This document shows, piece after piece, positions 18,312 through 26,082 of a DNA stretch of 33,381 nt (positions within the stretch are counted from its first letter, which is position 1; every line of letters starts with the position of its first letter). Below the pieces are notes generated by a model that saw only the letters and a program-made list of their open reading frames with translations, ran no database searches and had not been told where the DNA came from. Made by a program: the position numbers and the translations under genes. Source of the DNA: Alphaproteobacteria bacterium (lineage in GTDB: Bacteria > Pseudomonadota > Alphaproteobacteria > Rickettsiales > UBA3002); NCBI GenBank assembly GCA_022841525.1, contig JALHRI010000020.1, forward strand, positions 1-33,381, in the 5' to 3' direction.

Positions 18312-18402
18312 CGTCATTGCGAGCGTTAGCGAAGCAATCCAGTTCATGAGATTCTTCCTAGGTATTGCTAGATTGCTTCGGCCTAATGGCCTCGCAATGA
18401 CG
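18312..18402. repeat. Dispersed palindromic element (GTCATTGCGAG type), intergenic copy
   Basis: 91 bp with ends CGTCATTGCGAG and CTCGCAATGACG; inside, GAAGCAATCCAG faces GATTGCTTCG. It folds into a long imperfect hairpin. The same family is found in frame in the GT9 gene at 23646-23732. Similar elements are widespread in bacterial genomes. Confidence 0.85.
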
Positions 18403-18553
18403 GTGGTGAGATTGGAGGTTTTCCCGTTAAGCCATAAACTGCGACTGGCACGGATTGTCAAGGCATTGGCGGGGATGAAGCAGTGTAAATCAACGGTTTT
18501 TCGCTTGGAACGTCATCAAATTGTCATCTCCAAACGCTAAAACTGCTTTTTTA

Positions 18554-18568
18554 TTAACCAAAACTTAA
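18554..18568 (+). promoter_or_regulatory. Putative CtrA full site before the 86-codon gene
   Basis: TTAA-CCAAAAC-TTAA, a perfect TTAA-N7-TTAA with the favoured TTAACCA first half, 40 bp before ATG 18609. The pattern is that of the CtrA regulator of alphaproteobacteria. Binding is inferred, not shown. Confidence 0.5.
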
Positions 18569-18608
18569 GTATATCAGAGCATAGTAAAGGAAAATTGAGG
18601 AGATTTTT

Positions 18609-18869
18609 ATGGCGGATAACAATGACATTGCAGCGCTGCAAGAGATACAAAAGCGCGGCGTAAAAATTAACCAAGCTATCGGAGAGGCAATCAAAAATGA
18701 ATGCCCAGCTATTCAAACGGATAATGATGCGCGTTATCCCATAGCGATAGAAGCATTTAAAGCAATCAATGATGCGTTAGCAAAAAACCCCAATACTGAT
18801 ATCAACGCTGAAGCTGAAAGAATTATTACAGCTTCATGCGCTAAGAGTAAGTCGTCACCTCAACGCTAA
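18609..18869 (+). CDS. Small soluble protein of unknown function
   Basis: 86 aa, not recognised. No signal peptide or membrane segment; mostly helical in character, with two cysteines (Cys32, Cys77), an acidic/polar body and a basic Ser-rich tail (KSKSSPQR). The real-gene case rests on a strong ribosome-binding site (TTGAGGAG), a TTAA-N7-TTAA site upstream and sensible codon use. It is AT-richer than cysS, which begins 31 bp after it on the same strand. It may be a small accessory gene under cell-cycle control; no function can be assigned. Confidence 0.72.
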   Translation: MADNNDIAALQEIQKRGVKINQAIGEAIKNECPAIQTDNDARYPIAIEAFKAINDALAKNPNTDINAEAERIITASCAKSKSSPQR

Positions 18870-18900
18870 GCCCTTGCGCCGCTAATGTTTATCCGTTAGC

Positions 18901-20250
18901 GTGCCGCGCATCATGAACATGCGCCTGCATAATAGCCTGTCACGCAGTGTTGAGCCCATCATCCCGCATGATGCTTCGCATCTGCGCATGTATGTGTGCG
19001 GCCCCACCGTCTATGCCCGCCCGCATATTGGCAATGCCCGCAGCGCGGTGGTGTATGACCAGCTTTATCGTACCTTAAAAACTGCCTATCCGCGTGTGAC
19101 CTATGCGCGTAATATCACTGATGTGGATGATAAAATTAACGCCGCCGCGACCGAGCGCGGCATTACCATTCAGGCGCTCACGCAGGAAGTGACGGCGCAG
19201 TTTCACGAAGATATGGCAGCGCTTTCCTGCCTTAAGCCCGATATTGAGCCCAAAGCCACCGAACATATTTCCGGCATGATTGCGATGATCCAAAACCTCA
19301 TCGCCCGTGGTCATGCCTACGCTGCGGAAGGCCATGTGCTGTTCGCGGTGGATTCTGACGCGCAGTATGGATCGCTCGCCCGCCGCAGCGTGGATGACAT
19401 GATTGCCGGTGCCCGCGTGGAAGTGGCGCCGTACAAAAAAAATCCGGCTGATTTTGTGTTGTGGAAGCCGGCTGCACCTACCGATGATGCCTCTAGCCGC
19501 TTTGCCTCGCCCTGGGGTGAGGGGCGGCCTGGCTGGCATATTGAATGTTCCGTCATGGCCACGCAGCATCTGGGGGAGAGCTTTGATATTCACGGCGGCG
19601 GCGCGGATTTAATGTTTCCGCATCATGAAAATGAATGTGCGCAAAGCCGCTGCGCGCATCCGCATGCTAGTTATGCGAAATACTGGGTGCATAACGGATT
19701 TCTGACCGTAAACGGCGAGAAAATGAGCAAATCGCTGGGCAATTTTATCACCGTGCATGATCTGCTTTCGCGCGGCATCAAGGGCGAGGCGATTCGCTTA
19801 GCGCTGCTTTCCGCGCGTTACAACGAACCGCTGGACTGGACGGATAAATTACTCAGCGATGCTGAAAAAACTCTGGATAAACTCTACCGCATCGTGGGCG
19901 ACGTAGCCCCTGCAAAGGATCTGCCAGACTGCATCACCGCGCCGCTTTACGATAATCTGAACACGCCCAAAGCCATCGCCGTGCTGCAATCTGAGATGGT
20001 GACGCGCGATGCCTCGGTGCTTAAAGCCTGTGGTAATCTGCTCGGCGTGTTGAATCATACTGCGGATAGCTGGTTCAAAGGTGCCGCTGCCGATGATTCA
20101 GCGTGGATTGAAGCAGCGATTGCCCGCCGCGCCGAGGCGAAAAAGAACCGCGATTTTGCGAGCGCTGATACCATCCGCGCCGAACTTTCTGCCAAAGGCA
20201 TCGCGCTGGAAGATACGCCCTCAGGCACGATTTGGAAGAAAGTAGTGTGA
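18901..20250 (+). CDS. cysS: Cysteinyl-tRNA synthetase
   Basis: Class I synthetase charging tRNA-Cys. 449 aa from GTG 18901; ATG 18913 or 18919 are alternatives, the latter giving MRLHNSLSR, closest to the family's usual start, and no candidate has a clear ribosome-binding site. Seen: zinc ligand and signature MYVCGPTVYARPHIGNAR (HIGN as the HIGH box), TDVDDKIN, RPGWHIECSVM (second zinc Cys), FPHHENECAQS, and KMSKSLGN. The C-terminal helical DALR-type region ends ALEDTPSGTIWKKV. Its TGA overlaps the next start (TGATG), beginning a three-gene coupled unit with the channel and cimA. Confidence 0.96.
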   Translation: MPRIMNMRLHNSLSRSVEPIIPHDASHLRMYVCGPTVYARPHIGNARSAVVYDQLYRTLKTAYPRVTYARNITDVDDKINAAATERGITIQALTQEVTAQFHEDMAALSCLKPDIEPKATEHISGMIAMIQNLIARGHAYAAEGHVLFAVDSDAQYGSLARRSVDDMIAGARVEVAPYKKNPADFVLWKPAAPTDDASSRFASPWGEGRPGWHIECSVMATQHLGESFDIHGGGADLMFPHHENECAQSRCAHPHASYAKYWVHNGFLTVNGEKMSKSLGNFITVHDLLSRGIKGEAIRLALLSARYNEPLDWTDKLLSDAEKTLDKLYRIVGDVAPAKDLPDCITAPLYDNLNTPKAIAVLQSEMVTRDASVLKACGNLLGVLNHTADSWFKGAAADDSAWIEAAIARRAEAKKNRDFASADTIRAELSAKGIALEDTPSGTIWKKVV

Positions 20251-20720
20251 TGGAAGTCCTGCGCGAAGTGATACCTGCAGGCCTTATCAGTATTGCGCTG
20301 ATAGTGTTGTGCGTGATGATCTTTTTTGAGTCGCTCGCACACACCTGGGCACGGCTGCACCGTTTGCAAGGCCGCCTACGCATGCAAATTTTGCTTACCA
20401 CGTTTGTTATTTTTGCTGCACATACGCTGTGTATTTGGCTGTTTGGTGGGGCTTATTATATGCTGGAACACGTCACGGAATTGGGCAGGCTACACGGCAA
20501 CCACGATCAGGATTTTTTGTCGTATGTCTATTTTTCTGCAACGACGTATTCTTCGCTGGGCTTTGGTGATGTGTACCCCGAAGGCTGGCTGCGCATGATT
20601 GCTGCGGCCGAAGTGATTATGGGTCTGTTGTTGATTGGCTGGTCGGTCACGTTTACCTATTTAGTGACGCAGGAATATCTGGTGCACCGTAAAGAAAAGC
20701 ACGGAAAGAAACGATCATGA
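20250..20720 (+). CDS. Small potassium-channel-like membrane protein
   Basis: 156-aa ion channel of the two-TM/pore (Ion_trans_2-like) type with an extra N-terminal helix: membrane segments about residues 9-31, 46-69 and 114-140, and a pore loop (about 89-110) between the last two with YFSATTYSSLGFGDVYP. The filter reads SLGFGD where potassium channels usually have TVGYGD, so ion preference may differ. A basic tail (HRKEKHGKKRS) follows. ATG 20250 shares a base with the cysS stop, and its stop overlaps the cimA start by 4 bp (ATGA). It lacks a cytoplasmic RCK domain. The channel class is likely; physiological role unknown. Confidence 0.82.
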   Translation: MEVLREVIPAGLISIALIVLCVMIFFESLAHTWARLHRLQGRLRMQILLTTFVIFAAHTLCIWLFGGAYYMLEHVTELGRLHGNHDQDFLSYVYFSATTYSSLGFGDVYPEGWLRMIAAAEVIMGLLLIGWSVTFTYLVTQEYLVHRKEKHGKKRS

Positions 20721-22303
20721 CCAACCGCATTACCCTTTACGATTCCACCCTGCGTGACGGCGCGCAGGCCAGAGGCGTCGATTTTTCGGTGGCTGATAAA
20801 ATCGCCATCGCTGAAGCGCTCGATGCGTTTGGGATAGATTACATTGAAGGCGGCTGGCCGGGCGCCAACCCTACCGATGATGCGTTTTTTGATGCGAAAC
20901 CCAGTTTCAAAAAAGCAAAACTCTCCGCGTTCGGTATGACGCGTAAAGCAGGTCGAAGCGCATCGAATGATCCAGGGCTGCAAGCGCTGCTGGATACCGG
21001 TGCGCCTGCGGTGTGCTTAGTCGGCAAAGCGTGGGACTGGCAGGTGGAGCACGCGCTGAGCATTTCCAAAAAAGAAAATCTGCGCATGGTGGAAGAATCG
21101 CTTATCCATGTGGTTTCTAAAAAGCGCGAGGCGATGTTCGATGCCGAGCATTTTTTCGATGGCTACAAAGCCAATCCCGCTTATGCGCTGGAGGTGGTGA
21201 AAGCGGCTTATACTGCCGGTTGCCGCTGGGTGGTGTTGTGCGATACCAACGGCGGTTCGTTGCCATCAGAAATCCGCGCGATTGTGAGCGATGTCACCAA
21301 GCACATTCCAGGCACGCATCTGGGCATTCACTGCCATAACGATACCGAGCAGGCCGTGGCCAACTCGCTGGCGGCGGTGGAAGCCGGCGCGCGTCAGGTG
21401 CAAGGCACGATTAACGGCATTGGCGAGCGCTGTGGTAACGCGAACCTGATGGCGATCATTCCCACACTCATGTTGAAAATGGGCTATAAAACCGGCGTGT
21501 CGGAAGCAGGTCTGGCGCGGATTACCAAACTGTCGCGGCTGGTGGATGAGCGTTTGAACCGCGCGTCCAACCCGCACGCGGCGTATGTGGGTGCCAGCGC
21601 GTTTGCGCATAAAGGCGGGCTGCATGTTTCGGCGATGAACAAGGATACGAAAAGCTATGAGCATGTCTCGCCCGAGGCGGTAGGCAACGCGCGGCTGATT
21701 TTGGTTTCCGACAAAGCGGGGCGTAGCAACATCATCAACCGTCTGACGCAATTTGGTCTGAAAATCGCCGAAGATGATGAGCATATTGCCCAGCTGGTGC
21801 GCGAAGTGAAACAGCGCGAAACCGAGGGCTATGCTTACGAAGAAGCCGAAGCGAGTTTTGAGCTGATGGCGCGTCGCATGCTGTCGCAGGTGCCGGAGTT
21901 TTTTGATTTGAAATCATTCCGCGTGCTGGATGAGCGGCGGGTGAATGCCAAAGGCAAGCGCGTTACCATGTCGGAAGCGACGGTAAAAGTGTCGGTAAAC
22001 GGCGAGCAGGTGATGACAGTGGCGGAAGGAAACGGCCCCGTCAACGCGCTGGATGCCGCGCTGCGCAAGGCACTCCTGCCCCATTATCCGCAGCTTTCCA
22101 GCATGCAACTGCGCGATTATAAAGTGCGCATTTTAACGCCTACGGAAGCCACCGCTGCGCTGACGCGGGTGATGATTGAAAGCGAAGGCGGCAAAGCTGG
22201 CCGCTACACGACGTTGGGCGTGAGCCACAACGTGATCGACGCCTCCTACAACGCGCTGCACGACGCGGTGACGTTCCATTTGCTGAAAGCGAAGCGCGCC
22301 TAG
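20717..22303 (+). CDS. cimA: (R)-citramalate synthase
   Basis: Condenses pyruvate and acetyl-CoA to citramalate, the start of the threonine-independent route to 2-oxobutyrate and isoleucine. 528 aa. Seen: the DRE-TIM motif LYDSTLRDGAQARGVDFS, the long-form CimA line GWPGANPTDDAFF, WVVLCDTNGGSLPSEI, the metal-binding GIHCHNDTEQAVANS, GTINGIGERCGNANL, ASAFAHKGGLHVSA, and a C-terminal regulatory domain (about 400-528) of the LeuA dimer type. The GGWPGANP form separates it from 2-isopropylmalate and homocitrate synthases. The start overlaps the channel gene; the stop shares CTAG with the convergent gene. Substrate pyruvate is supported by the family, not by a direct test. Confidence 0.93.
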   Translation: MTNRITLYDSTLRDGAQARGVDFSVADKIAIAEALDAFGIDYIEGGWPGANPTDDAFFDAKPSFKKAKLSAFGMTRKAGRSASNDPGLQALLDTGAPAVCLVGKAWDWQVEHALSISKKENLRMVEESLIHVVSKKREAMFDAEHFFDGYKANPAYALEVVKAAYTAGCRWVVLCDTNGGSLPSEIRAIVSDVTKHIPGTHLGIHCHNDTEQAVANSLAAVEAGARQVQGTINGIGERCGNANLMAIIPTLMLKMGYKTGVSEAGLARITKLSRLVDERLNRASNPHAAYVGASAFAHKGGLHVSAMNKDTKSYEHVSPEAVGNARLILVSDKAGRSNIINRLTQFGLKIAEDDEHIAQLVREVKQRETEGYAYEEAEASFELMARRMLSQVPEFFDLKSFRVLDERRVNAKGKRVTMSEATVKVSVNGEQVMTVAEGNGPVNALDAALRKALLPHYPQLSSMQLRDYKVRILTPTEATAALTRVMIESEGGKAGRYTTLGVSHNVIDASYNALHDAVTFHLLKAKRA

Positions 22304-22965
22304 CAACCTGGAATGTGGTTGAAGGTGATTTTAACAGGCAAGGCGTCTTTCAGTATGAGGTCAAGTTCCACTTGATGCACGTAAGGGCCACATCCAAAAT
22401 TCCCATTGTCTAAAGATTCAATGCAGAATTTCAGGTATTCTGGATGGACTGCGCTCCCACCAGTTTTTCTATATACACGCTCTGCTGCATAAATTCGTTC
22501 CGGTGTAATATTTGGAAATACTTCCTTAAGTGTAAGCCCCCTAGGAAGCGCAGAAGGCAAATCATCACCAAAATAGCTGATTGGCGCTAAGGAAACTGAG
22601 TGTCCGTTATGTGTAACAGGTAGCGCATGCCATGCTGAAAAGGGCGTTTGAATATCTGTGAGTCGCCAGGTTGGTCCTTCGCCTGAAATATAAAACGATT
22701 GGTTTGATCGGAAACGCGCACTAATAACAAGGTGCATTGCAGGCGCGGTAATTTCTCTTACGTCGTTAACGATTGAAAGATCCATTTCATAATGACGATC
22801 GGTAACTTTTTGCGGACGATAGTCAGGGTAGTCTGTATCACTCCAGCCGTGCAGCACAAGGCCGCTGGGTAAGTTGTAAGCATTACGGCTGAAGTCGGCA
22901 GGGACATCGTAAGCCCTGGCGTGAGTGCTTAAAAAACAAAGTATCATCGCTAATATTCTAACCAT
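22300..22965 (-). CDS. Secreted protein of unknown function
   Basis: 221 aa, not recognised. N-terminal signal peptide (about residues 1-18, MVRILAMILCFLSTHARA, then YDVP). The mature part is rich in aromatic and polar residues with beta-like stretches (MHLVISARFRSNQSFYISG, VELDLILKDALPVKITF) and late cysteines (KFCIESL, FGCGPYV, and the final Cys), perhaps disulfide-bonded. Base composition is visibly AT-richer than cimA. It follows the GT9 gene by 20 bp on the same strand, so may be cotranscribed with the glycosyltransferases, and its stop overlaps that of cimA in CTAG. A periplasmic or outer-surface role is inferred. Confidence 0.72.
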   Translation of the reverse strand: MVRILAMILCFLSTHARAYDVPADFSRNAYNLPSGLVLHGWSDTDYPDYRPQKVTDRHYEMDLSIVNDVREITAPAMHLVISARFRSNQSFYISGEGPTWRLTDIQTPFSAWHALPVTHNGHSVSLAPISYFGDDLPSALPRGLTLKEVFPNITPERIYAAERVYRKTGGSAVHPEYLKFCIESLDNGNFGCGPYVHQVELDLILKDALPVKITFNHIPGC

Positions 22966-22985
22966 ACATCCTCAAAAAGATCGTT

Positions 22986-23972
22986 TCACAACTGATGAAT
23001 TACCTCTTCCACGCGCAATGTTTTCAACTCATCGCGCTGAATCGTTTTGACATGATCGCCTACAGGTGCAGAGCGCTCAGGGCTCGAATCTGCTGAAAAC
23101 AGTACCAGCGATGGGCAGCCGGTGGCGGCAATCACGTGCATGGGGCCGGTATCGTTACCCACGGCATACTGCGCGCTGCGTGCCAGCGTTGCCAGCTGCG
23201 CGATGGTGGTTTGTCCGCACAAATTAATCGCCTGCGGCACGGCGCTGGCAATGTTATCCAGCACCTCGCGTTCGGCTTCAGTGCCAATCAGCACGGGGTT
23301 GGGCACCTTGGCAGCAAGTTGTGCGTAATGCTCGGCCGGCCAGCGCTTTTGCGGCCGGTGCGCGGCACCACCAGGCACCAGCAGCGTGAAGGGGGTAGCA
23401 GGAAGCGCAATGTCTTCATGCAGCCATGAAATATCCGGCGCGCCGACATTGGCGATGCCTGCAATTTCCAGTTGCCGTTTAAGATTATCATGCGCGTGGC
23501 GAGTATGGCGCGCAGGGTCGGTATAGGCATGGCTGGCGCGTTTTTGTACGCCGGAAAAATTCGGCTTGGGCGTTTTTAGTAAATACCAATAAGCAGATGT
23601 GCGCGTGGAGGTTTGCAGGTCGAAGATGGCGTGGAAGGTTTTGCGGTCATTGCGAGCGTAGCGAAGCAATCCAGCTTTCTGTTTGTATGAAAAAGTTTGG
23701 ATTGCTTCGTCACTGGCGTTCCTCGCAATGATGCCGCGTAAGAACCCCACCAACCGCATCAATTTACGCAGCTGAAACCATCTGGGTTTTTCATCGATTA
23801 CCACATCATCGAACCACGGGCAGGCGCTCAGAAGTGGTGCGAATGTTTTTGAGGTCAGGCAGGTAATATGCGCATTGGGGTAGGCTTCGCGAAGAGCCTT
23901 AAACCCAGCAGTGGCGAGAATAATATCGCCCAGTGCCCCATGTTTGATGATGAGAATACGCTCAGCGTTCAT
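22986..23972 (-). CDS. Heptosyltransferase-like glycosyltransferase (GT9)
   Basis: 328 aa, GT9 family (WaaC/WaaF/WaaQ kin), which adds heptose or similar sugars to lipopolysaccharide core at the inner membrane's cytoplasmic face. Seen: N-terminal RILIIKHGALGDIILATAGF, ITCLTSKTFAPLL, AIFDLQTSTRTS, nucleotide-sugar side LLVPGGAAHRPQKRWPAEHYAQL, GTEAEREV, and NDTGPMHVIAATGCPSLVLF. Residues 81-109 (IIARNASDEAIQ ... LLRYARND) come from an 87-bp palindromic element read in frame; without it the helix LVGFLRG would join RKTFHAIFDLQ as in relatives. The ATG overlaps the GT4 stop by 4 bp (ATGA). Exact sugar and acceptor unknown. Confidence 0.88.
   Translation of the reverse strand: MNAERILIIKHGALGDIILATAGFKALREAYPNAHITCLTSKTFAPLLSACPWFDDVVIDEKPRWFQLRKLMRLVGFLRGIIARNASDEAIQTFSYKQKAGLLRYARNDRKTFHAIFDLQTSTRTSAYWYLLKTPKPNFSGVQKRASHAYTDPARHTRHAHDNLKRQLEIAGIANVGAPDISWLHEDIALPATPFTLLVPGGAAHRPQKRWPAEHYAQLAAKVPNPVLIGTEAEREVLDNIASAVPQAINLCGQTTIAQLATLARSAQYAVGNDTGPMHVIAATGCPSLVLFSADSSPERSAPVGDHVKTIQRDELKTLRVEEVIHQL
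23646..23732 (-). repeat. Palindromic element inserted in frame in the GT9 gene
   Basis: 87 bp, exactly 29 codons, with arms GTCATTGCGAGCG...GAAGCAATCC and GGATTGCTTCG...CTCGCAATGAT. It matches the intergenic element at 18312-18402 in both arms. The open frame runs through it, adding residues 81-109 to the protein, much like Rickettsia palindromic elements. Confidence 0.88.
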
Positions 23973-25228
23973 GCCGATATTTTTAGGGGTGTACTGGGGT
24001 CTGCCGCAGATGCTTGGTCACTGTCGCTGCGCTCCTCGCGCGCAGGCGTTCTTATCTCGCCTTTTTCCTCCAGCGGCGAGGCACCGCCCAGAAGCTCGCG
24101 GTAAAGGCGAATCGTGGCATTTTTCATCCGCGCAATCGAAAAATGCGCACGCACATGCTGGACCGCGAACTCCGCCATGGCGGCTTTGGTGGCCTCATCG
24201 CGCTCAAGGGCGTAATCCATGGCGGCGGCAAGCATGTGAACATTCCCCGGCTCAACCAGATAGCCGGTTTCATTCGGCACAATGGTCTCGCGTGCGCCGC
24301 CATGATCGCTGGCGATCACCAGCTTGCCCATCGCCTGAGCTTCCACCGCCACGCGGCCAAACGATTCGGGTTTGAGCGATGGCATCAGCACGATATCGCT
24401 GAGTGCTAAGGCCTCTGCCATATACGGCGTGTGCGGCACAATGCGGATACGGCCTTCGAGTTTCAGTTCGCTCATCAAAGCGTTTAACTGGGCAACGTAA
24501 TGTTCATGCCCTGCGGCATTGCCCAAAAACACGCAGATAAAGCGCTGGTGACGCATCGCGGCTAAGGCTTTGAGCACCACATGATGCCCCTTAATGCGCG
24601 AGATGCGGCCGGGTACTAAAATCACGCGCACGTCATCGTCTGGCAGGCGCCATTCGCGCGTGAGCAGTGCCATGCGATCCGCCACGATTTTATCGGGTGT
24701 GAACAGCTTAAAGTCCACCCCGCGATCAATACGCACCACGCGATCTTCTGCGACGTGATAATGTTGAAGAACATGCTCTTTCACATAACCGGAAACGGCG
24801 ATGATTTTCTCGCCCAGCACCATAACGCTGTTATAGCGCTGCTTCCACTTGGTTTTACGGCTGTAAATACCATGAAAGGTGGTGATGAATTTCGTGTGTG
24901 TGCGTCTGCACGCCAGATAGGCCGACCATGCCGGAGCGCGGGAGCGCGCGTGCACCAGATCAATTTTTTCGTCACGAATCAGACGGGCAAGGCTCAGCGC
25001 ATTGCGCCAGATCATGAAGGGATTTTTGCTGTGTAGCGGCAGCTTGATATGTTTGCCGCCGGCACGTGCAATCATCGGCTCGAGTGCGCCGCCGTTTGAG
25101 GCGACCAGCGCGCGCATGCCGGCGGTAACAATCGCCTGCGTGATCTCAATGGTACCGCGCTCAACGCCACCAGATTCTAAACGAGGCAGCACTTGTAAAA
25201 TCGTATAAACCGGCGCGCTTTCAGACAT
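23969..25228 (-). CDS. Glycosyltransferase family 4 (GT-B fold)
   Basis: 419 aa from ATG 25228 (MSESAPVY); the TTG at 25264 would add 12 residues. GT4 retaining glycosyltransferase, probably for cell-surface polysaccharide. Seen: LPRLESGGVERGTIEI (N-terminal glycine loop), HARSRAPAW, TTFHGIYSRKTKWKQRY, the middle strand VILVPGRISRIKGHHVVLKAL, and the donor-site motif MPSLKPESFGRVAVEAQAMG with Glu at each end of the E-x7-E pattern, then SDHGGARETI. The last ~30 residues (EIRTPAREERSDSDQASAA and on) are a polar tail beyond the fold. Coupled to the GT9 gene by ATGA. Divergent from the hydrolase gene across 61 bp. Confidence 0.9.
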   Translation of the reverse strand: MSESAPVYTILQVLPRLESGGVERGTIEITQAIVTAGMRALVASNGGALEPMIARAGGKHIKLPLHSKNPFMIWRNALSLARLIRDEKIDLVHARSRAPAWSAYLACRRTHTKFITTFHGIYSRKTKWKQRYNSVMVLGEKIIAVSGYVKEHVLQHYHVAEDRVVRIDRGVDFKLFTPDKIVADRMALLTREWRLPDDDVRVILVPGRISRIKGHHVVLKALAAMRHQRFICVFLGNAAGHEHYVAQLNALMSELKLEGRIRIVPHTPYMAEALALSDIVLMPSLKPESFGRVAVEAQAMGKLVIASDHGGARETIVPNETGYLVEPGNVHMLAAAMDYALERDEATKAAMAEFAVQHVRAHFSIARMKNATIRLYRELLGGASPLEEKGEIRTPAREERSDSDQASAADPSTPLKISA

Positions 25229-25289
25229 AAACGCATTGCTACCAAGACGCGGCGCTATTGCCAACGCAAAAAAACTCGCTTAATCGTGA

Positions 25290-26048
25290 ATGCCTATCAT
25301 GACGCAGTTTATTGATCATCTTGGCCACAAATTGGCTTATCAGCATGTGCCTGCAGGTGCGTGCGGTGTTATGTTCCTTCCGGGCTTTCGCTCCGATATG
25401 CAAGGAATGAAAGCTGGGGCGGTGCGCGAATGGTGCGCGGCGCATCATGTAAGTTACACCAGCCTGGATTATTTTTCCCATGGCCAGTCAGAGGGTGACT
25501 TTCTTGCGTTCACCATTTCTCAGGCGCTGGCGGACGTTCTAAAAGTGATCGATGATCTCACGCATGGTCCGCTTATTCTTGTGGGCTCAAGCATGGGTGG
25601 TTGGCTGATGCTGCTTGCCGCACTCGCCCGGCCAGAGCGCATTAGCGGCCTTGTCGGCATTGCCGCGGCACCGGATTTTACCGAGAAACTTATGTTCGCC
25701 CATTTCAGTGCTGATCAGCATGCGGATCTGCGCGATCAGGGTGTGACGTATGTGCCCAGCGGCTATGGTTTTGACGATTACCCGATCACCAGCGCGCTGA
25801 TGGAAGATGGCAGAAAGCATATGCTGCTCGATGATCAGGTCGCGCTAAGAGCGCCCGTGATGCTGCTACACGGTCAGCAAGATGCCGACGTGCCGTGGCA
25901 ATATTCCCTCAGCATTGCAGAAAAAATCACTGGCGATGAGGTAGCGATTACGCTGGTGAAAGACGGCAATCACCGCCTGTCGCGGCCGCAGGATATTTTG
26001 CTGCTGCAACACACACTCACGCGCATGCTGCATTTGACAAATCCTTAA
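25290..26048 (+). CDS. Alpha/beta hydrolase
   Basis: 252-aa serine hydrolase fold, substrate unknown; the sequence resembles ABHD10-type thioesterases/esterases found in alphaproteobacteria and mitochondria. Seen: oxyanion strand [16 protein letters not shown], the nucleophile elbow GSSMGGW (Ser101 in [10 protein letters not shown]), the acid region [15 protein letters not shown] (Asp) and [10 protein letters not shown] (His), so the triad is complete. The start could be ATG 25290 or 25299 (MTQF). No signal peptide, hence cytosolic. It is 34 bp upstream of serC, which has its own AGATTTTTGC leader; link to serine synthesis is not implied. Confidence 0.88.
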   Translation: MPIMTQFIDHLGHKLAYQHVPAGACGVMFLPGFRSDMQGMKAGAVREWCAAHHVSYTSLDYFSHGQSEGDFLAFTISQALADVLKVIDDLTHGPLILVGSSMGGWLMLLAALARPERISGLVGIAAAPDFTEKLMFAHFSADQHADLRDQGVTYVPSGYGFDDYPITSALMEDGRKHMLLDDQVALRAPVMLLHGQQDADVPWQYSLSIAEKITGDEVAITLVKDGNHRLSRPQDILLLQHTLTRMLHLTNP

Positions 26049-26082
26049 GCCCCGTGCACAAGTCTCACACGGAGATTTTTGC

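Larger units (their letters stand above)
18273..18608. other. Intergenic region between thrS and the 86-codon gene
   Basis: 336 bp between two divergent genes. It holds the thrS leader, the palindromic element at 18312-18402, about 150 bp without a convincing ORF, the TTAA-N7-TTAA site at 18554-18568, and a good ribosome-binding site (GAGGAG) before ATG 18609. I see no tRNA or riboswitch. Confidence 0.6.

Noticed and set aside
18271-18540. 89-codon ORF upstream of the 86-codon gene
   Set aside because: It runs through the palindromic element and encodes its typical repeat peptide; no ribosome-binding site. Treated as spurious.
19480-19540. Possible repeat insertion in cysS (ASSRFASPWGEGRPGW)
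   Set aside because: The SPWGxGRPGWHIEC line is the normal family sequence, so no insertion is needed to explain it.
23969-24100. C-terminal tail of the GT4 protein with an EERSD-like peptide resembling the palindromic element
   Set aside because: The nucleotide sequence lacks the element's inverted arms, so a repeat origin cannot be supported.
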